Below, one piece after another: positions 7,617 through 15,221 of a stretch of 48,482 nt of DNA. This stretch comes from DAOTTX01 sp034437515 (GTDB taxonomy: Bacteria > Chloroflexota > Anaerolineae > Aggregatilineales > Phototrophicaceae). Under the pieces are notes generated by a model, which was given only the letters and a program-made list of their open reading frames with translations, ran no database searches and had not been told where the DNA came from. The stretch lies in contig DAOTTX010000038.1 in the NCBI GenBank assembly GCA_034437515.1, positions 1-48,482 on the forward strand, read 5' to 3'. How positions within the stretch are numbered: position 1 is the stretch's first letter; each line of letters opens with the position of its first letter. The translations under genes were made by a program, and so were the position numbers.

Positions 7617-8483
7617 ATGCCAGACCGGGAACGCGATACCCGTCACTTAAACATTGAAAATGATGAGTCTGCCGTCCCACAGCATGGCACCGGGCCGCTG
7701 GACTATCTGGTTCCCTGGGTGATCGAATTGCGCATCATCGGGACGACGCAGGTCATTCAGATTCAGGTCAAAGAACAGATGACGCTAGGACGCGGTGACG
7801 GCAGGCGCGCCGGTCAGGGGCCTGATGTCGATTTTGACCCTTATAACGGGCATTACCTGGGTGTTTCTCGTGTGCATGCAGTCCTCACAGCACGGAACAG
7901 CCGTGTCACCATCCGCGACCTGGGTAGTTCTAACGGCACCTACGTAAACGGCGGTCGGCTCAACCCAGAGCAAGACTTCCGCTTGCGGCATGGCGATCAC
8001 CTGGTACTCGGTCGGCTGGAAATGCAAGTGTCTTTCGTCGTGATGCCCAGCAGCCACGAGAAGAATGAAACCCCCTACAGCGATGTGACTATCCCACGGA
8101 TGGCGTCCGGTCAGCGGGTGTTGTTGCTTGAAGATGATGAACGTGTCGCTCAGACGATAGCCTATGTATTGGAAGAAGCGGGTTTTAACGTCATCGTGAC
8201 GCGCACGGTGACGGATGCGCTGACATTGGTCGATGGCGATATGCCCGACCTCATCGTGATGGAGTTGATGCTGCCCGACCGGAATGGGTTGGAACTTGTT
8301 CATTATGTAAGAGAGTGTGACGAGGGACATGGGCTGCCGGTGATCGTGGTCAGCAGTGTGTCCGGCGGTTACCAGATGGGGCAGGCCATCGAAGCCGGTG
8401 TTGATGTCTTTCTTAGTAAGCCCGTCGGCGTGGATGAACTGATGCGCGGATTGGGTAAAGTCCTCACGCAAATGGGCAGTTGA
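7617..8483 (+). CDS. FHA domain fused to a receiver-like domain with Glu at the phosphosite
   Basis: A 288-residue protein. The N-terminal half is an FHA domain (MTLGRGDG about 55, GVSRVHA about 82, DLGSSNGTYVNGG about 101), expected to bind phosphothreonine peptides. Residues about 165-288 form a two-component receiver fold: acidic pair E172-D173-D174 (LLLEDDE), Ser in VVSSVS and Lys268 in LSKPVG. The strand that should carry the phosphorylated Asp reads LIVMELMLPD, so Glu216 replaces Asp. The receiver therefore probably cannot be phosphorylated normally, and Glu may mimic the active state. There is no output domain, so it is a likely protein-protein adaptor. It is alone between its own promoter and the str operon. 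Confidence 0.85.
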   Translation: MPDRERDTRHLNIENDESAVPQHGTGPLDYLVPWVIELRIIGTTQVIQIQVKEQMTLGRGDGRRAGQGPDVDFDPYNGHYLGVSRVHAVLTARNSRVTIRDLGSSNGTYVNGGRLNPEQDFRLRHGDHLVLGRLEMQVSFVVMPSSHEKNETPYSDVTIPRMASGQRVLLLEDDERVAQTIAYVLEEAGFNVIVTRTVTDALTLVDGDMPDLIVMELMLPDRNGLELVHYVRECDEGHGLPVIVVSSVSGGYQMGQAIEAGVDVFLSKPVGVDELMRGLGKVLTQMGS

Positions 8484-8509
8484 CACGAAATTCTGCGGCA
8501 AACTGCCCA
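8473..8509. other. Inverted repeat overlapping the end of the FHA-receiver gene
   Basis: TGGGCAGTT (8473-8481) and AACTGCCCA (8501-8509) form a 9-bp stem with a 19-nt loop. It spans the stop codon of the FHA-receiver gene, 20 nt before the str -35 element. No T run follows on the + strand, so it is a weak terminator candidate at best. Confidence 0.4.
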
Positions 8510-8529
8510 AAAACTGCATCCTACTTCCC

Positions 8530-8558
8530 TTGACAGGCACCCGACCGAGTGCTAAGAT
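8530..8558 (+). promoter_or_regulatory. Promoter of the str ribosomal operon
   Basis: A perfect -35 TTGACA (8530-8535), a 17-nt spacer and -10 TAAGAT (8553-8558). Transcription would begin near 8565, giving a leader of about 170 nt before rpsL. This is the strongest promoter match seen in the window, fitting a highly expressed translation operon. Confidence 0.75.
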
Positions 8559-8575
8559 AACCACCACTAAACTTA

Positions 8576-8699
8576 CGGCAGGTATCCTCTGTGGAGGCGC
8601 TGCGCTGCCGAATCTAGTAAATTATGGCGAAAGTACTGTGCATTAGCGAGTGGCTCGCCATCGGGTAAGAAGTATACGGGCGTCTCTATGAACGCCCGT
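8576..8699 (+). promoter_or_regulatory. Structured leader RNA of the str operon, with a possible leader peptide
   Basis: Three successive inverted repeats lie in the leader. CGGCAG/CTGCCG (8576-8581, 8605-8610) contains an inner CCTC/GAGG. ATGGCGA/TCGCCAT (8624-8630, 8655-8661) follows. ACGGGCG/CGCCCGT (8676-8682, 8693-8699) is followed by TTT. A 14-codon open frame, MAKVLCISEWLAIG, runs from ATG 8624 to TAA 8668 inside the second hairpin. The layout suits autoregulation by a ribosomal protein or an attenuator, but no known leader family was recognised. Confidence 0.45.
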
Positions 8700-8736
8700 T
8701 TGCGTGCCTAGAAACAGTCAGTAGTCGGAGATTCTT

Positions 8737-9156
8737 ATGCCAACCATTAATCAATTGGTGCGTAAGGGCCGCAAGTCTAAGAAGAAAAAGACCAAAGCCC
8801 CCGCGCTGCAATATACGCTCAATGCGTATGACCAGAGACGTACCCGCCGCAAGCGCGGTGCGCCTCAGAAGCGTGGCGTCTGCACGCAGGTGAAGACCAT
8901 GACGCCGAAGAAGCCGAATTCTGCATTGCGTAAAGTGGCTCGCGTCCGCCTGACGAACGGGATTGAAGTTACGGCTTACATCCCTGGTGAAGGTCACTCT
9001 TTGCAGGAACACAGTGTAGTACTGGTGCGTGGCGGTCGTGTGAAAGACCTGCCGGGTGTGCGTTATCACATCGTACGTGGGACGCTCGACGCGGACGGCG
9101 TGAAAGACCGCGAACAAGGGCGCAGTAAATATGGCGCTAAACGGCCTAAGAAGTAG
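8737..9156 (+). CDS. rpsL: 30S ribosomal protein S12
   Basis: A 139-residue decoding-centre protein, first gene of the str operon. Conserved blocks: MPTINQLVRKG, QKRGVCTQV, TPKKPNSALRKVARVRL and GRVKDLPGVRYH. The Lys of TPKKPNS and the loop of DLPGVRYH are unaltered, so no streptomycin-resistance change is visible. It is about 15 residues longer than the usual 124: an extra basic and polar segment (about residues 27-43, YTLNAYDQRRTRRKRGA) lies between PALQ and PQKRG. ATG 8737 is preceded by CGGAG. rpsG follows after 14 nt. Confidence 0.97.
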   Translation: MPTINQLVRKGRKSKKKKTKAPALQYTLNAYDQRRTRRKRGAPQKRGVCTQVKTMTPKKPNSALRKVARVRLTNGIEVTAYIPGEGHSLQEHSVVLVRGGRVKDLPGVRYHIVRGTLDADGVKDREQGRSKYGAKRPKK

Positions 9157-9170
9157 GAGTGAAATAGCTC

Positions 9171-9638
9171 ATGCCAAGAAGAAAGAGTCCACCAAAGCGG
9201 CAAGTGCCGCCGGATAACAAATACAACAACATCTACGTGACGATGTTCATCAACCGGATGATGTACGGCGGTAAGCGTAGCACCTCCCAGCGGATCATGT
9301 ACACGGCCTTCGATATTATCGAAGAGCGCCTGAGCAAAGAACCGTTGGAAGTGTTCGAAACCGCGCTGCGTAACGCGACACCAGCGGTGGAAGTCAAGCC
9401 GCGTCGTGTGGGTGGCTCCACTTATCAGGTGCCGATTGAAGTGGATCGTGAACGGGGTATCTCCCTGGCGATGCGCTGGCTCCTCAAGAACGCTCGTGGG
9501 CGTTCTGGGCAGGGGATGGCTGCCAAACTAGCCGGGGAGCTGATCGACGCTTCCGAAGGCCAGGGTGGCGCAGTGAAGAAGAAAGACGAAACACATCGGA
9601 TGGCGGAAGCGAACCGGGCATTTGCTCACTTCCGTTAA
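9171..9638 (+). CDS. rpsG: 30S ribosomal protein S7
   Basis: A 155-residue primary 16S rRNA-binding protein that nucleates the 30S head, of normal length. Recognised by MPRRKSP at the N terminus, KPRRVGGSTYQVP near residue 78 and KKDETHRMAEANRAFAHFR at the C terminus. It starts at ATG 9171 after TAGGAG. It is the second gene of the str operon; in other bacteria S7 is often the autoregulator of this operon. Confidence 0.97.
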   Translation: MPRRKSPPKRQVPPDNKYNNIYVTMFINRMMYGGKRSTSQRIMYTAFDIIEERLSKEPLEVFETALRNATPAVEVKPRRVGGSTYQVPIEVDRERGISLAMRWLLKNARGRSGQGMAAKLAGELIDASEGQGGAVKKKDETHRMAEANRAFAHFR

Positions 9639-9643
9639 GCATA

Positions 9644-9664
9644 AACCCGGCATTCGGGTTTTTT
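9644..9664 (+). terminator. Terminator-like hairpin between rpsG and fusA
   Basis: AACCCG (9644-9649) and CGGGTT (9655-9660) with a 5-nt loop, followed directly by more T (six in a row counting the stem end). The form is that of an intrinsic terminator with a short stem. Placed inside an operon, it probably acts as a partial attenuator that sets S12/S7 apart from the elongation factors. Confidence 0.5.
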
Positions 9665-9697
9665 CAAACAAGTGACTTCGAGTAGCTAAGAGTAAAA

Positions 9698-11815
9698 ATG
9701 GTAAAGAAAAACCAAGTTGACCTGAGTAAGGTACGCAACATCGGCATTATCGCCCACATCGACGCTGGTAAGACCACCACCACCGAGCGTATTCTGTATT
9801 ACACCGGTATGGTTCACCGCATCGGTGAGGTGCATGATGGCGCAGCAACGACCGACTATATGGAACAGGAACGCGAACGCGGGATCACCATTACCTCAGC
9901 CGCGGTCACCTGCCATTGGGACGGTCACCAGATTAACATCATCGACACCCCCGGTCACGTTGACTTCACAGCAGAAGTACAGCGCAGCCTGCGTGTGTTG
10001 GACGGTGGTGTGGTTGTGTTCGACGGTGTTGCCGGTGTCGAGCCGCAGTCGGAAACGGTCTGGCGGCAGGCGGATCAGTACAATGTGCCGCGTATCTGTT
10101 TTGTGAATAAGATGGATCGCACCGGCGCGAGCTACCAGAAGTGTATTGACATGATCGTTGATCGTGTACACGGTAGCCCGGTGAAAATCCAGATCCCGTA
10201 TGGTGAAGGGGACGACTTCCAGGGCATTATCGACCTGTTGGAGATGGAACTAGTGACCTATGGCGACGATCTTGGCACCGCCATTGAGCGTCACCCGATC
10301 CCTGAAAGTCATCGTGAAGCGGCGGAAACCGAACGTGCCGCGATGATCGAGATTATCGTCGAGAACGACGAATATCTCACTGAGAAGTACCTCATGGAAG
10401 AGGAAATCACCGATGAGGAACTGCGCGGGGCGCTGCGTGCGGCGACCATCGCTGGCACCATTCAGCCCGTGCTGTGTGGCTCCGCGTTGAAGAACAAGGG
10501 CGTACAGATGATGCTCGACATGGTCTGCGAATTACTGCCCTCGCCTTACGATGTGCCGCCGGTGAAGGGCCTCCATCCGGAATCGGGTGAAGAACTTTTC
10601 CGTAGCCCCAAAGACGAAGAGCCGATGTCTGCGCTGGTGTTTAAACTGGTGACGGATAAGTTCGGTACGCTCTCTTTCGTGCGCGTTTACTCCGGTGTGT
10701 TGCGGACGGGGACCACCGTTCAAAACAGTTCCAAGGGTCAACGTGAGCGCATCGGACGTATCGTGCGGATGTTCGCGGATCGCCGTGAGGATGTCGATGA
10801 AGTCCACGCGGGCAATATCGCCGCGATCATCGGCCTGAAGGACACCATGACAGGTGAAACCCTGTGTGCGCCCAACGATCCGGTCATTCTGGAGAACATC
10901 AAGTTCCCCGACCCGGTGATTGAGGTCGCAGTGGAGCCGAATAGTAAGGCCGATCAGGACAAGATGGGCGAGGCGCTGCGTAAGTTGGCGTATGAAGATC
11001 CCACCTTCCAGATCGAAGTCGATGACCAACTCGGTCAGACCAAGATCAAAGGCATGGGTGAGCTTCACCTCGAAGTGCTTGTAGACCGCATGATGCGCGA
11101 GTATGGCGTACAGGCAACGGTCGGTCGTCCGCGTGTGGCCTATCGTGAGTCGATCACGCGCACCAGCCGCATTGACACGACCTTCAAACGTCAGACGGGT
11201 GGCTCCGGGCAGTTTGCACGGGTGGTCATCGAGTTTGAACCGATGACGGATGAAGACCGTGAAGAAGCCGCGGAAACGCACAAGGACGGCAGCACGGATT
11301 ATCTGTTCGTGAATGCGATCAAGGGTGGCTCTGTCCCCCGTGAGTTCATCAAGCCGACCGAAGACGGCGTCCGTGAAGCGTTGCAAGGTGGTGTGATCGC
11401 CGGATACCCGGTCGTAAGTGTGAAGGCGCGTCTGGTTGACGGTGCTTCCCATGACGTGGACTCTAGCGAAATCGCCTTTAAGATCGCCGGGTCGATGTGC
11501 CTCAAAGAAGGCATTCAGAAAGCTGGGCCGGTCATTCTGGAACCTTCGATGAAGGTTGAAGTCGTCGTGCCGGATGATTACACTGGCTCTGTGGTTGGTG
11601 ACCTGTCCTCCCGTCGGGGTATCATCCAGGGGATGAACCCGCGTGGGGCCGGTGTCAGCTCAATCTCGGCATCGGTGCCGCTGGGCGAGATGTTTGGTTA
11701 CGCGACTAACCTGCGTAACATCACTCAGGGACGTGGTAACTTTACAATGGAATTTGATCAGTATACAATCGCGCCGCAGAGCATCGCCGATGAGGTGATC
11801 AAGGGGTCAATGTAA
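9698..11815 (+). CDS. fusA: Elongation factor G
   Basis: A 705-residue GTPase that drives ribosomal translocation and, with RRF, ribosome recycling. GTP-binding motifs: AHIDAGKTTTTER (G1, about residue 20), RGITITSAA (switch I), DTPGHVDF (G3) and NKMDRTGA (G4). Domain II and the catalytic domain IV (RQTGGSGQFARV) and V follow, ending in FDQYTIAPQSIADEV. Length is normal. It lies 59 nt after rpsG, behind a terminator-like hairpin, and 61 nt before tuf. Confidence 0.97.
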   Translation: MVKKNQVDLSKVRNIGIIAHIDAGKTTTTERILYYTGMVHRIGEVHDGAATTDYMEQERERGITITSAAVTCHWDGHQINIIDTPGHVDFTAEVQRSLRVLDGGVVVFDGVAGVEPQSETVWRQADQYNVPRICFVNKMDRTGASYQKCIDMIVDRVHGSPVKIQIPYGEGDDFQGIIDLLEMELVTYGDDLGTAIERHPIPESHREAAETERAAMIEIIVENDEYLTEKYLMEEEITDEELRGALRAATIAGTIQPVLCGSALKNKGVQMMLDMVCELLPSPYDVPPVKGLHPESGEELFRSPKDEEPMSALVFKLVTDKFGTLSFVRVYSGVLRTGTTVQNSSKGQRERIGRIVRMFADRREDVDEVHAGNIAAIIGLKDTMTGETLCAPNDPVILENIKFPDPVIEVAVEPNSKADQDKMGEALRKLAYEDPTFQIEVDDQLGQTKIKGMGELHLEVLVDRMMREYGVQATVGRPRVAYRESITRTSRIDTTFKRQTGGSGQFARVVIEFEPMTDEDREEAAETHKDGSTDYLFVNAIKGGSVPREFIKPTEDGVREALQGGVIAGYPVVSVKARLVDGASHDVDSSEIAFKIAGSMCLKEGIQKAGPVILEPSMKVEVVVPDDYTGSVVGDLSSRRGIIQGMNPRGAGVSSISASVPLGEMFGYATNLRNITQGRGNFTMEFDQYTIAPQSIADEVIKGSM

Positions 11816-11876
11816 GTCCCCCGGGCGTTGTATAAACCAAGAAGTATCAGCGAAAAAATAAAAGGAATGAGCTAGT

Positions 11877-13079
11877 ATGGCTAAAGCAAAGTTTGATCGT
11901 TCAAAGCCGCATGTGAATATCGGAACCATCGGTCATGTTGACCATGGCAAGACAACACTGACGGCTGCAATCACCAAATGCCTCAACATGAGGAACGACC
12001 AGAACCTGCGCATGAACTACGATGAAATCGACAATGCGCCGGAAGAACGTGCACGCGGTATTACCATCAACATCCGCCACGTTGAGTACGAAACCGACGA
12101 CCGGCACTATGCCCATGTGGACTGCCCCGGTCACCGTGACTATATCAAGAACATGATTACCGGTGCCGCACAGATGGACGGCGCGATCCTCGTGGTGAGC
12201 GCCCCGGACGGCCCGATGCCGCAGACCCGTGAGCACGTCCTGCTGGCTCGCCAGGTGGAAGTGCCCGCCATCGTGATCTTCCTGAACAAGGTTGACCAGA
12301 TGGACGACGAGGAACTGCTCGAACTGGTCGAGCTGGAACTCCAGGAACTGCTGGAAAGCTACGAGTTCGATGCGGAGACCCCCATCATTCGTGGTTCTGC
12401 GCTGGCAGCCGTTGAGAGTGACAGCACCGATGTCGATGCGGCAGAATACGCACCGATCTTCGAGCTGATGAATCGTGTTGATGAGTGGATCCCCACCCCG
12501 ACCCGTGACACCGAAAAACCCTTCCTGATGCCGATTGAAGACGTCTTCACCATCAAGGGTCGCGGTACCGTCGTGACCGGGCGTGTGGAACGCGGTGTCC
12601 TCAAGAAGGGTGCGGAGATCGAGATCATCGGCCTGCGCGAAAACAGCATGAAGACCACCGTGACCGGCATTGAGATGTTCCACAAGGAACTTGACAGTGC
12701 GGAAGCGGGCGACAATGCCGGTATTCTGCTGCGTGGTATTGAGCGCACCGATGTGGAGCGTGGTATGGTGCTCGCCAAGCCGGGTAGCATCACCCCGCAT
12801 AGCCAGTTCAAGTGTGAAGTCTACATCCTCAAGAAGGACGAGGGTGGTCGTCACAAGGCGTTCTTCAGCGGTTACCGTCCGCAGTTCTACATCCGCACGA
12901 TGGATGTGACCGGGACTATCGAACTGCCGGAAGGCGTAGAGATGGTCATGCCGGGTGACAACGTCAACCTGGATGTCGAGCTGATTATGCCGGTGGCGCT
13001 TGAGAAGGGTTCGAAGTTCGCGATCCGTGAAGGTGGTCTGACCGTCGGCGCGGGCATTATTACCGAAGTTCTCAACTAA
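11877..13079 (+). CDS. tuf: Elongation factor Tu
   Basis: A 400-residue GTPase that delivers aminoacyl-tRNA to the ribosome. Motifs: GHVDHGKTTLTAA (G1), ERARGITIN (switch I), DCPGHRDYIKNMITG (G3/switch II), NKVDQ (G4) and GSALAA (G5). The catalytic His of PGH is kept. The residue after it is Arg where most bacterial EF-Tu have Ala (PGHADY), and NIRHVEY replaces the usual NTSHVEY. Start ATG 11877 has AAAGGAATGAG upstream. It is the last str gene, followed by a long hairpin before rpsJ. I saw no second tuf copy in the window. Confidence 0.97.
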   Translation: MAKAKFDRSKPHVNIGTIGHVDHGKTTLTAAITKCLNMRNDQNLRMNYDEIDNAPEERARGITINIRHVEYETDDRHYAHVDCPGHRDYIKNMITGAAQMDGAILVVSAPDGPMPQTREHVLLARQVEVPAIVIFLNKVDQMDDEELLELVELELQELLESYEFDAETPIIRGSALAAVESDSTDVDAAEYAPIFELMNRVDEWIPTPTRDTEKPFLMPIEDVFTIKGRGTVVTGRVERGVLKKGAEIEIIGLRENSMKTTVTGIEMFHKELDSAEAGDNAGILLRGIERTDVERGMVLAKPGSITPHSQFKCEVYILKKDEGGRHKAFFSGYRPQFYIRTMDVTGTIELPEGVEMVMPGDNVNLDVELIMPVALEKGSKFAIREGGLTVGAGIITEVLN

Positions 13080-13109
13080 GCTGCTGAAGCAAGTACACAT
13101 AAATTCAAT

Positions 13110-13151
13110 CATACCGGGAGTGCCCGGAAGGGCATATAAGCTCCCGGTATG
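13110..13151 (+). promoter_or_regulatory. Long hairpin between tuf and rpsJ
   Basis: CATACCGGGAG (13110-13120) pairs perfectly with CTCCCGGTATG (13141-13151). Inside it, TGCCC and GGGCA (13121-13125, 13130-13134) close a GGAA tetraloop, with a 6-nt bulge on the 3' side. That makes 16 pairs. A smaller hairpin ATCCCT/AGGGAT follows at 13154-13173. There is no T run. It lies at the str-S10 junction and may be a processing site or an S10-operon leader element. Confidence 0.6.
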
Positions 13152-13210
13152 TTATCCCTACTCAATGAGGGATGTATTGGTTCGGCATAGGGAACCTGTA
13201 GAGGTTGACA

Positions 13211-13522
13211 ATGGTCATTAAAAACAAAATCCGTATTCGGCTAAAAGCCTACGATCACCGCATGTTGGATCAGTTCGCACAGCGGATCGTAGAGACGGCA
13301 GAACGTACAGGGGCGCGTGTCAGTGGCCCGGTGCCGCTGCCTACGCGAATTGAACGGTTTACGGTGTTGCGCTCACCGTTTATCGACAAGGACTCACAAG
13401 AGCACTTTGAAATCCGCACACACAAGCGTTTGATTGACGTGCTAGACCCCGACAGCAAGACGATTGATACACTCATGCGTCTCAACGGGCCAGCAGGCGT
13501 CGATATCGAAATCAAGATCTAA
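13211..13522 (+). CDS. rpsJ: 30S ribosomal protein S10
   Basis: A 103-residue S10 of normal size, a 30S head protein that also serves transcription antitermination as NusE. Motifs: IRIRLKAYDHRML, SGPVPLPTRIERFTVLRSP, HFEIRTHKRLIDVLDP and GVDIEI. A TTG at 13205 is in frame, but ATG 13211 with AGAGG 7 nt upstream fits better. It opens the S10 operon after a 131-nt structured gap. Confidence 0.96.
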   Translation: MVIKNKIRIRLKAYDHRMLDQFAQRIVETAERTGARVSGPVPLPTRIERFTVLRSPFIDKDSQEHFEIRTHKRLIDVLDPDSKTIDTLMRLNGPAGVDIEIKI

Positions 13523-13536
13523 AGCAGGCGTAAGCG

Positions 13537-13592
13537 GGCGGGTAAGTCCGCCGATGCGCTAAGTAAACAGTATGGGGACGGGCAACTGCCCG
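13537..13592 (+). other. Two small hairpins upstream of rplC
   Basis: GGCGG/CCGCC (13537-13541, 13548-13552) and CGGGC/GCCCG (13579-13583, 13588-13592) lie in the 109-nt gap between rpsJ and rplC. They could modulate translation or protect mRNA ends. No regulatory family was recognised. Confidence 0.35.
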
Positions 13593-13631
13593 GCGCGTTA
13601 AACCGTGCAGACCCCCTCTGGAGGAATTGCA

Positions 13632-14270
13632 ATGAAGGGCATCATCGGTAAAAAAGTAGGTATGACACAAATCTTTGACGAAGCCGGGAATGTGATCCCC
13701 GTCACCGTCATTGAGGCTGGCCCCTGCTACGTCACCCAGGTTCGCACCTCAGAGCGCGACGGGTACGCCGCAATCCAGCTAGGCTTTGAGCAGACCAAAC
13801 CGAAGCGCCTGACGCAAGGCCAACTCGGTCATCTGCGTCGTAACAACCTACCTGCGCTGCGTTACCTGCGGGAGTTCCGCGTGCGTAATGGCGGTGGTCT
13901 GGAGATCGAAGAAGGGCATGAGATTAAGGCCGACGTGTTCGAAAAGGGCGAGTTGGTCGATGTCATCGGTACGAGCAAAGGTCGCGGCTTCGCCGGGACG
14001 ATTAAACGGCATGGCTTTCATCGTCAGCCGAAAACGCATGGTCAGTCCGACCGTGAACGCGCCCCTGGTTCTGTGGGCATGTGCGCCACCCCTAGCCGTA
14101 CACTGAAGGGGAAACGCATGGCAGGCCGTATGGGGAATGATCGCGTGACGATTCAGAATTTAGAAGTCGTCGAAGTCGATCCAGAACGTAACCTGCTGGC
14201 GGTTCGTGGCTCCGTGCCCGGTGCCAGAGATAGCATCGTGATGGTGAAGCTGTCACGAGCGAACAAGTAG
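13632..14270 (+). CDS. rplC: 50S ribosomal protein L3
   Basis: A 212-residue L3 that binds 23S rRNA near the peptidyl-transferase centre. It begins MKGIIGKKVGMTQIFDE and carries KGRGFAGTIKRHGF and HGQSDRERAPGSVG; the Gln of HGQS is the usual methylation position. A GTG at 13605 extends the frame by nine residues, but ATG 13632 with GGAGG upstream is clearly the start. rplD follows after 10 nt. Confidence 0.97.
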   Translation: MKGIIGKKVGMTQIFDEAGNVIPVTVIEAGPCYVTQVRTSERDGYAAIQLGFEQTKPKRLTQGQLGHLRRNNLPALRYLREFRVRNGGGLEIEEGHEIKADVFEKGELVDVIGTSKGRGFAGTIKRHGFHRQPKTHGQSDRERAPGSVGMCATPSRTLKGKRMAGRMGNDRVTIQNLEVVEVDPERNLLAVRGSVPGARDSIVMVKLSRANK

Positions 14271-14280
14271 GAGGTTCGAC

Positions 14281-14910
14281 ATGGAAGTCCCAATTTTGGA
14301 TATAAACGGCGACGAGGTCAAAACGTTCGACCTGCCAGCCGACATCTTTGAAGTCGAAGTCAACACGGGGTTGATGCATCAGGCCTATGTTCGTCAGATG
14401 GCGAACGCCCGCATCGGCACGCACAAGACGCTGACGCGCAGTGAAGTCCGGTTGACGAAAGCAAAATGGTATCGCCAGAAGGGCACAGGCCGTGCCCGGC
14501 ATGGTGCTAAAAGCGCGCCGATTTTCGTCGGCGGTGGTGTGGCACATGGGCCGCGTCCGCGCAAGTACACCAAAGCGATGCCCAAGAAGATGCGCCGTAA
14601 GGCCATTCGTTGTGCGTTGAGTGCTCTGCTGCGCGATGACCAACTGGTCTTCGTGGAATCGCTCTCACTGGATGCACCCAAGACAAGCGCGATGCGCCAG
14701 ATTCTAAATGACCTCACCGGTGGTGAAAGCGCGCTGGTGTTGCTGGCAGAGCGCAACGAAAATGTCGAGCGGAGCATCTCTAACCTGCCGAAAGCGAAGT
14801 ACCTGCGGGCCAACTACCTCAACATTCGTGATCTGTTGAAGTACGACAAGGTAATTGTGCCGTTGGATGCGCTCGATGTGATTGAGAGCATCTGGGGGAT
14901 CGAGGGATAA
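14281..14910 (+). CDS. rplD: 50S ribosomal protein L4
   Basis: A 209-residue L4. Its extended loop reaches the exit tunnel and is recognised here by TRSEVRLTKAKWYRQKGTG followed by RARHGAKSAPIFVGGGVAHGP and MPKKMRRKAIRCALS. ATG 14281 follows GTAGGAGG. In proteobacteria L4 represses the S10 operon; no matching leader was recognised here. The stop is 2 nt from rplW, so coupling is likely. Confidence 0.96.
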   Translation: MEVPILDINGDEVKTFDLPADIFEVEVNTGLMHQAYVRQMANARIGTHKTLTRSEVRLTKAKWYRQKGTGRARHGAKSAPIFVGGGVAHGPRPRKYTKAMPKKMRRKAIRCALSALLRDDQLVFVESLSLDAPKTSAMRQILNDLTGGESALVLLAERNENVERSISNLPKAKYLRANYLNIRDLLKYDKVIVPLDALDVIESIWGIEG

Positions 14911-14912
14911 CG

Positions 14913-15209
14913 ATGGCAGAAAAACACATTTACGAAGTGATCCGGCGTCCGGTCATCACGGAAAAATCGAACGCTTTGAGTGACGACCTCGACAAGTACG
15001 TTTTCGAGGTCGCGCTGGATGCCAATAAACTTCAGGTCAAAGAGGCCGTCGAAGTCATTTTTGATGTCGAGGTGCATAAAATCAACACGATGGTAATGCC
15101 GGCAAAACGGGGTCGTCGTGGTCGCAAGTGGTATATGCGCTCCAAGAGTTGGAAGAAGGCGATTGTAACGCTGGAACCCGGCTATTCGATCAAGCTGTTC
15201 GATGTGTAG
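14913..15209 (+). CDS. rplW: 50S ribosomal protein L23
   Basis: A 98-residue L23 at the exit-tunnel mouth, the docking site for trigger factor and SRP. Typical features are the opening YEVIRRPVITEKS, the KYVFEVALDANK strand and KRGRRGRKWYMRSKSWKKAIVTL. It starts 2 nt after rplD and ends 12 nt before rplB. Confidence 0.95.
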   Translation: MAEKHIYEVIRRPVITEKSNALSDDLDKYVFEVALDANKLQVKEAVEVIFDVEVHKINTMVMPAKRGRRGRKWYMRSKSWKKAIVTLEPGYSIKLFDV

Positions 15210-15221
15210 GGTGGTAGTCTG

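Noticed and set aside
8473..8509. Rho-independent terminator for the FHA-receiver gene
   Set aside because: The stem is good, but an A run rather than a T run follows on the + strand, so I list it only as an inverted repeat.
10532..11452. A 306-codon open frame antisense to fusA
   Set aside because: It lies wholly within fusA and shows no independent coding signals.
11901..13112. A 403-codon open frame antisense to tuf
   Set aside because: It mirrors the conserved tuf gene exactly; the frame stays open because of tuf codon bias, and its product is His/Asp/Val-rich with no family resemblance.
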